Assembly: GCF_007858435.1 (NCBI RefSeq)
Contig: NZ_VIGW01000003.1
Location: 124,001 to 188,000, forward strand
Length of the DNA: 64,000 nt
From: Tsukamurella asaccharolytica
GTDB taxonomy: Bacteria; Actinomycetota; Actinomycetes; Mycobacteriales; Mycobacteriaceae
Reading direction: 5' to 3'
How positions within the stretch are numbered: position 1 is the stretch's first letter; each line of letters starts with the position of its first letter. A program made the position numbers and the translations under genes. Shown piece by piece: positions 60,006-64,000 of the stretch. The notes below the pieces were generated by a model. That model was given only the letters and a program-made list of their open reading frames with translations. It did not search any database and was not told where the DNA came from.

Positions 60006-61657
60006 GAATGCTCCTTCGCGGTATCGGGTAGTAGGGCTGCGAACGGCGGGATCTCCGCCGGGTCGGTGCCGATCTCCAGGCACGACGGTCCCCTCCACGC
60101 CGCGGCCAGGAGCCCGACGGCAGCGGCGCGCGCAGCATCGGGCGTGGTGGCCGATCGCACGGGCAGCGTGGGGAACATGGCGCCCAAGCCCTCGGCGATA
60201 CGGCTGGGCCGGAACGTGTTGATGCTGGGCAGGTCGGGGAAGAACTTGTCCTCGCGGGCGACGCACATGCCGTGCGCATCGTTGTTGAGAACCACGAGCA
60301 GGACCGGCGCGCGCGCCTCGATCGCGGTGTGGATCTCCATACCGTGCATGAAGAAGGAGCCGTCGCCGGCGATGATCACCGTCGGCCTGCCGGTGGCGAT
60401 CGCCGCGCCGATCCCCGCGGCGATGCCGTGCCCCATCCCACCCATCCCCAGTGCGACGAGGAACCGATCGCCACTGCCCAGCGGCAGGCGGTGCACCGCG
60501 GCCGCCCCGGCGTTGCCGGCATCGGCGAAGACCAGCGCATCGGCGGGGATCGCTCCGGCCAGTGCGTCGACGGCGTCCGCACAGGTCATCCGGCCGGACT
60601 GGTTCCGGGGCACGGTCATCGGCGTGGGCGTGACATCGGTCCACGGGTCGCGCGGACGCGTTTCGACGGCGGCCGTGAGTGCCCGCGCGTACGCGGCGAG
60701 GTCGGGGGTGCCCTCGTGGACCGTGACGTCGCGCAGCGGCGGCTCGGAGCCGACGTGCACGGTGCAGGTCACGTCCATCACGTCGTCGAGTCCGGTGCGG
60801 TCCATGAGGTCGAGGTCGGTGCCCAGGGCGAGGATCAGGTCGGCGTCGGCGGCGACGCCTGCGACGGCGGGGTGCCCCATGACCCCCGCGATGCCCACGA
60901 CCCCGGTCCGCGGGGCGGCGTCCCGGCCATTGGGCCCGACGGCGACCACCGCACCGGTCGCGCCGGCGAGCTCCGCGACCGGGCCCGCGAGCCGCGCCCG
61001 GGACGCGGCCTCGCCGAGCAGGATCAGCGGTCGGCGGGCCGCGCGGAGGAGGCGCACGACCTCGTCCGACGGCGCCACGAATCGGGCCGGCGCGGGGGTG
61101 CGCCCGACCGGTCCGGGATGTTCGGCGAGTTGGACGTCCTTCGGCAGGAGGAGCGCCGCGGGCAGGCCCTGCTCGAGCGCCGCGAACGCGCCGTCGAGCG
61201 CTGCCGCCAGGCCCTCCGGGCCGCTGACCTTGGCGGCGAATCCGGTGACCCCGCGCAGCACCGCGAGGGCGTCGACGGTGCGCGGAGCCGCGCACATGTC
61301 CTGGAAGGCGCCGCTCCCCTCGGCGGCGCTCGGCGGGCTGCCGATGAGCGCGAGGACGGGTGAGCGGGACTGATACGCCTCGGCGAGCGCGGGGACGCAG
61401 TTCATGGCGGCGCCCCCGGAGGTGGCGATGAGGCACCCGGGGCGGCCGGTCATGCGCGCCGCGCCGTCGGCCATGGCGCCGGCTCCGAACTCGTGCTTGG
61501 CGATGGTCACCGTGAGGCGACGATCCGCGGGCGCGCGGAGAAGCGCGGCGAACAGGTCCTCGGAATTGGCCCCGTGAATGCCGTATACGAAGCGAAAACC
61601 AAACGCATACAAAGCATTTGCAATTCGCTCAGCGACGCTTGAAGTCACAATCTTCAC
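60002..61657 (-). CDS. Thiamine-diphosphate-dependent enzyme (acetolactate synthase/benzaldehyde lyase family)
   Basis: A 551-residue ThDP enzyme. Glu56 in AKHEFGAG is the conserved cofactor-activating glutamate; VFADAGN begins the C-terminal PP domain, and GDGSFFMHGMEIHTA with LNNDAHG is the GDG-NN ThDP/Mg motif near residue 430. Substrate cannot be read; decarboxylation of a 2-oxoacid with carboligation is typical. GTG 61657 is my start (TTG 61678 is an alternative); a CRP-like palindrome lies 11-26 bases upstream. It is the first gene of the three-gene operon with SRPBCC and KAS III homologues. Confidence 0.88.
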   Translation of the reverse strand: MKIVTSSVAERIANALYAFGFRFVYGIHGANSEDLFAALLRAPADRRLTVTIAKHEFGAGAMADGAARMTGRPGCLIATSGGAAMNCVPALAEAYQSRSPVLALIGSPPSAAEGSGAFQDMCAAPRTVDALAVLRGVTGFAAKVSGPEGLAAALDGAFAALEQGLPAALLLPKDVQLAEHPGPVGRTPAPARFVAPSDEVVRLLRAARRPLILLGEAASRARLAGPVAELAGATGAVVAVGPNGRDAAPRTGVVGIAGVMGHPAVAGVAADADLILALGTDLDLMDRTGLDDVMDVTCTVHVGSEPPLRDVTVHEGTPDLAAYARALTAAVETRPRDPWTDVTPTPMTVPRNQSGRMTCADAVDALAGAIPADALVFADAGNAGAAAVHRLPLGSGDRFLVALGMGGMGHGIAAGIGAAIATGRPTVIIAGDGSFFMHGMEIHTAIEARAPVLLVVLNNDAHGMCVAREDKFFPDLPSINTFRPSRIAEGLGAMFPTLPVRSATTPDAARAAAVGLLAAAWRGPSCLEIGTDPAEIPPFAALLPDTAKEHS

Positions 61658-61667
61658 AGTAGGCCTG

Positions 61668-61683
61668 CGTGATCGCAATCACA
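61668..61683. promoter_or_regulatory. CRP/GlxR-like palindrome before the ThDP operon
   Basis: Read on the minus strand the site is TGTGATTGCGATCACG, one base from the CRP/GlxR consensus TGTGA-N6-TCACA. It is close to the start codon, suggesting repression or a start codon placed too far upstream. The 94-base gap to meaB otherwise holds little. Confidence 0.55.
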
Positions 61684-61751
61684 ACACACCAGGCGAACGG
61701 CGTCCGCTTATCCGGTGGATCCCGCACCCGCCGCTCGGGCGGCCGCGCTCC

Positions 61752-62738
61752 TCACGAGCGGCCGTCGAAGGCGTCGAGGAGGCGCTGCGCGGCGAGGGCA
61801 GGCGTCAGCGAGCCGTTCTGCACGGACGCCTCGACCTCGGACCGCACGGCCCGCACACCGTCGGAGTGCTCGACCCGGCCGAGGATCGCGTCCCGGACCA
61901 TCGTCCAGGTCCAGTCGACCTGCTGCTGCCGGCGACGGCGGTCGAACTCCCCCGCCTCCTGCAGCGTGCTGCGATGCCGGAGCACGGCGTCCCAGAACTC
62001 GGGGATGCCGGTACCCTCGACGGCGCTCTGCGTGAGCACCGGCGGGCGCCACAGGGAGCCGGGCGGGTGGATCAGGCGCAGCGCGCTCGACAGCTCGCGG
62101 GCGGCGACGCGCGCCTCGACGACGTGGTCACCGTCGGCCTTGTTGACCGCCACCACGTCGGCGAGTTCGAGGACGCCCTTCTTGATGCCCTGCAGCTGAT
62201 CGCCCGTGCGCGCCAGGGTGAGGAAGGTGAAGGTGTCGACCATGTTCGCGACGGTGACCTCGGACTGCCCGACGCCGACGGTCTCGACCAGGACCACGTC
62301 GAAGCCGGCGGCCTCCATGAGCACCATGGTCTCGCGGGTGGCCTTCGCGACGCCGCCGAGGGTGCCCGAGGTCGGCGACGGACGGATGTACGCGCGCGGG
62401 TTCACCGCGAGCGTGCCCATCCGGGTCTTGTCGCCCAGGATCGAACCGCCGCTGCGGGTGGACGACGGATCCACCGCGAGGACGGCGACCTTGTGCCCCA
62501 GCGAGATCAGGTGGTTGCCCAGGGCCTCGATGGTGGTCGACTTCCCCACCCCCGGCACGCCCGTGATCCCGACGCGGGTGGCGATCGGCGCGTCCGGTCC
62601 CGGCGTCACCGCGAGCAGCAGCTCCTGCGCCAGGGCCTGGTGATCGGGCCGGCGGGATTCGACCATCGTGATAGCGCGCGCCAACAGGGCGCGCTTGTCG
62701 GCCCGCACCCCGTCCGCGAGCTCGGCGACGGTGATCAC
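61752..62738 (-). CDS. meaB: Methylmalonyl-CoA mutase-associated GTPase (MeaB)
   Basis: A 328-residue G3E-family GTPase that loads and protects the adenosylcobalamin of methylmalonyl-CoA mutase. G1 GVPGVGKST is near residue 48, [21 protein letters not shown] is the switch region (pieces: [17 protein letters not shown]), ETVGVGQSE near 145 is G3, and NKADGDH is the base-recognition motif. GTG 62738 overlaps the mutase stop by four bases (GTGA), the usual mutB-meaB arrangement. It contributes indirectly to methylmalonyl-CoA, the extender for methyl-branched lipids. Confidence 0.95.
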   Translation of the reverse strand: MITVAELADGVRADKRALLARAITMVESRRPDHQALAQELLLAVTPGPDAPIATRVGITGVPGVGKSTTIEALGNHLISLGHKVAVLAVDPSSTRSGGSILGDKTRMGTLAVNPRAYIRPSPTSGTLGGVAKATRETMVLMEAAGFDVVLVETVGVGQSEVTVANMVDTFTFLTLARTGDQLQGIKKGVLELADVVAVNKADGDHVVEARVAARELSSALRLIHPPGSLWRPPVLTQSAVEGTGIPEFWDAVLRHRSTLQEAGEFDRRRRQQQVDWTWTMVRDAILGRVEHSDGVRAVRSEVEASVQNGSLTPALAAQRLLDAFDGRS

Positions 62739-64000
62739 GCCAGCTGGTACCCCAGCTTGTTGCCCAGCTCGTGCAGCAGGTTCACCGCGGCATCGGCGAT
62801 GACGGTGCCGGGCGGGTAGATCGCCGAGGCGCCGGCCGCGTACAGCTCGTCGAAGTCGCCGGGCGGGATGACACCGCCGACCACGATCGTGATGTCCGGG
62901 CGGCCCACCTCCGCGAGGGCGTCCCGCAGTGCGGGTACCAGGGTCAGGTGGCCCGCCGCGAGCGAGGAGACCCCGACGACGTGCACGTCGTTGTCGGCAG
63001 CCTGCTGCGCGACCTCCTCCGGCGTGGAGAACAGGGGGCCCACGTCGACATCGAAGCCGAGGTCTGCGAACGCGGTGGCGATCACCTTCTGTCCGCGGTC
63101 GTGGCCGTCCTGGCCCATCTTGGCGATGAGCACGCGCGGACGACGGCCGTCGGCCTCTGCGAACTTCTCCACCAGCTCGGTCGCGGTGTGGATGTTGTCG
63201 GCCGCCCCGGCCTCGTCGCGGTACACGCCACTGAGCGTACGGATCTCGGCCTGGTGCCGACCGTAGACCTGCTCGAGCGCGTCGGAGATCTCGCCGACGG
63301 TGGCCTTCGCCCGCGCGGCGTCGATCGCGAGCGCCAGCAGGTTGTTCTCCATGCCGCCCTCCGATGAGGCGGCCGCACGAGTGAGATTCGCCAGCGCGGC
63401 CGCGACGGCCTCGGGGTCGCGCTCGGCGCGCAGCTGCTCCAGCTTCGCGAGCTGCTCGGCGCGGACCTTGGAGTTGTCGACCTTGAGCAGCTCGATCACG
63501 GTGTCCTCGGCGACCTGGTACTTGTTGACGCCGATCACCGGCTGGCGACCCGAGTCGATGCGTGCCTGCGTGCGGGCCGCAGCCTCCTCGATGCGCAGCT
63601 TCGGGATGCCCTCGCTGATGGCCTTCGCCATGCCGCCGTGCTCGGCGACCTCGCGGATGTGGGCGCGGGCCCGCTCGGCGAGCTCGTGCGTGAGCGTCTC
63701 GACGTAGTAGGAGCCGCCCCACGGGTCGATCGGCCGGGTGGTGCCGGACTCCTGCTGCAGCACGAGCTGCGTGTTGCGGGCGATACGGGCGGAGAAGTCC
63801 GTCGGCAGCGCGATGGCCTCGTCGAGGGCATTGGTGTGCAGCGACTGGGTGTGGCCCTGCGTGGCCGCCATCGCCTCGACGCAGGTGCGCGCCACGTTGT
63901 TGAAGACGTCCTGCGCGGTCAGCGACCAGCCCGAGGTCTGCGAGTGGGTGCGCAGCGAGAGGGACTTGCTGTTCTTGGCGTCGAACTCCGCCACGAGCTC
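62735..64000 (-). CDS. mutB: Methylmalonyl-CoA mutase large subunit (5' end outside window)
   Basis: The C-terminal 421 residues of the catalytic subunit. The B12 domain has the DxHxxG motif ([11 protein letters not shown]) with the base-off histidine, and [12 protein letters not shown] and [14 protein letters not shown] are the dimethylbenzimidazole-pocket strands. Upstream, [29 protein letters not shown] belongs to the substrate-binding barrel (quoted in part: [17 protein letters not shown]). The frame continues open to the window edge. It interconverts succinyl-CoA and methylmalonyl-CoA. Confidence 0.96.
   Translation of the reverse strand, partial: ELVAEFDAKNSKSLSLRTHSQTSGWSLTAQDVFNNVARTCVEAMAATQGHTQSLHTNALDEAIALPTDFSARIARNTQLVLQQESGTTRPIDPWGGSYYVETLTHELAERARAHIREVAEHGGMAKAISEGIPKLRIEEAAARTQARIDSGRQPVIGVNKYQVAEDTVIELLKVDNSKVRAEQLAKLEQLRAERDPEAVAAALANLTRAAASSEGGMENNLLALAIDAARAKATVGEISDALEQVYGRHQAEIRTLSGVYRDEAGAADNIHTATELVEKFAEADGRRPRVLIAKMGQDGHDRGQKVIATAFADLGFDVDVGPLFSTPEEVAQQAADNDVHVVGVSSLAAGHLTLVPALRDALAEVGRPDITIVVGGVIPPGDFDELYAAGASAIYPPGTVIADAAVNLLHELGNKLGYQLA

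Overview
The window is very GC-rich actinobacterial DNA. It reads as an order Mycobacteriales genome outside the classical tubercle bacilli; Tsukamurella or a close relative is my best guess, not a demonstrated identity. The reasons are the left edge (pyrD, a YbhB/PEBP gene, an M20 peptidase and tRNA-Leu, an order I recall from M. tuberculosis Rv2139-Rv2141c), mycobacterial-type families (DUF4185, FadD/FadE-type enzymes, KstR-like operators), and a large locus resembling the mycobacterial phthiocerol (PDIM) genes.

Region by region. 1-7.4 kb holds mostly housekeeping or orphan genes: pyrD (5' end cut), YbhB, M20 peptidase, tRNA-Leu(GAG), a DUF4185 protein, gluconokinase, a membrane-anchored protein and an unusual zinc-ribbon SDR. 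7.4-14.4 kb holds accessory redox and tailoring genes: a Baeyer-Villiger-type monooxygenase divergent from an SDR, a secreted low-complexity protein, a flavodoxin/DUF2505/nitroreductase operon and an O-methyltransferase-like gene.

14.4-46.3 kb is the centrepiece. On the minus strand, the order is tesA-like, fadD26-like, five modular PKS genes, an ABC-2 exporter (drrA, drrB, drrC) and a papA5-like acyltransferase. The ten genes from fadD to papA5 overlap or nearly touch, so they look like one transcription unit of about 31 kb. Order, lengths and terminal motifs match tesA-fadD26-ppsABCDE-drrABC-papA5 of pathogenic mycobacteria. Expected logic: FadD26 adenylates a fatty acid and loads it on the first ACP, five modules extend it, TesA assists release, PapA5 acylates hydroxyls and DrrABC assists export. 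The assembly line is not a copy, however. The second PKS also starts with a loading-type ACP, the PpsC-position protein has KR before DH and no enoyl reductase, and no ER occurs in any module. No mas, fadD28, mmpL7 or trans-ER gene is visible in the window. The product is therefore probably a new member of the phthiocerol-type lipids.

46.3-64 kb holds nucleoside hydrolase, a DinB-like protein and an ASCH/winged-helix-like protein; a FadD19-like acyl-CoA ligase with two tandem KstR-like operators; a DszC/SfnB-like plus StyA-like flavoprotein pair; a Gfo/Idh/MocA oxidoreductase; a PAS-GGDEF-EAL gene broken by a one-base frameshift; a membrane esterase; a three-gene operon of unknown purpose (ThDP enzyme, SRPBCC protein, KAS III homologue) behind a CRP-like palindrome; and meaB with the C-terminal part of methylmalonyl-CoA mutase at the right edge. 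No gene-free stretch exceeds about 285 bases.
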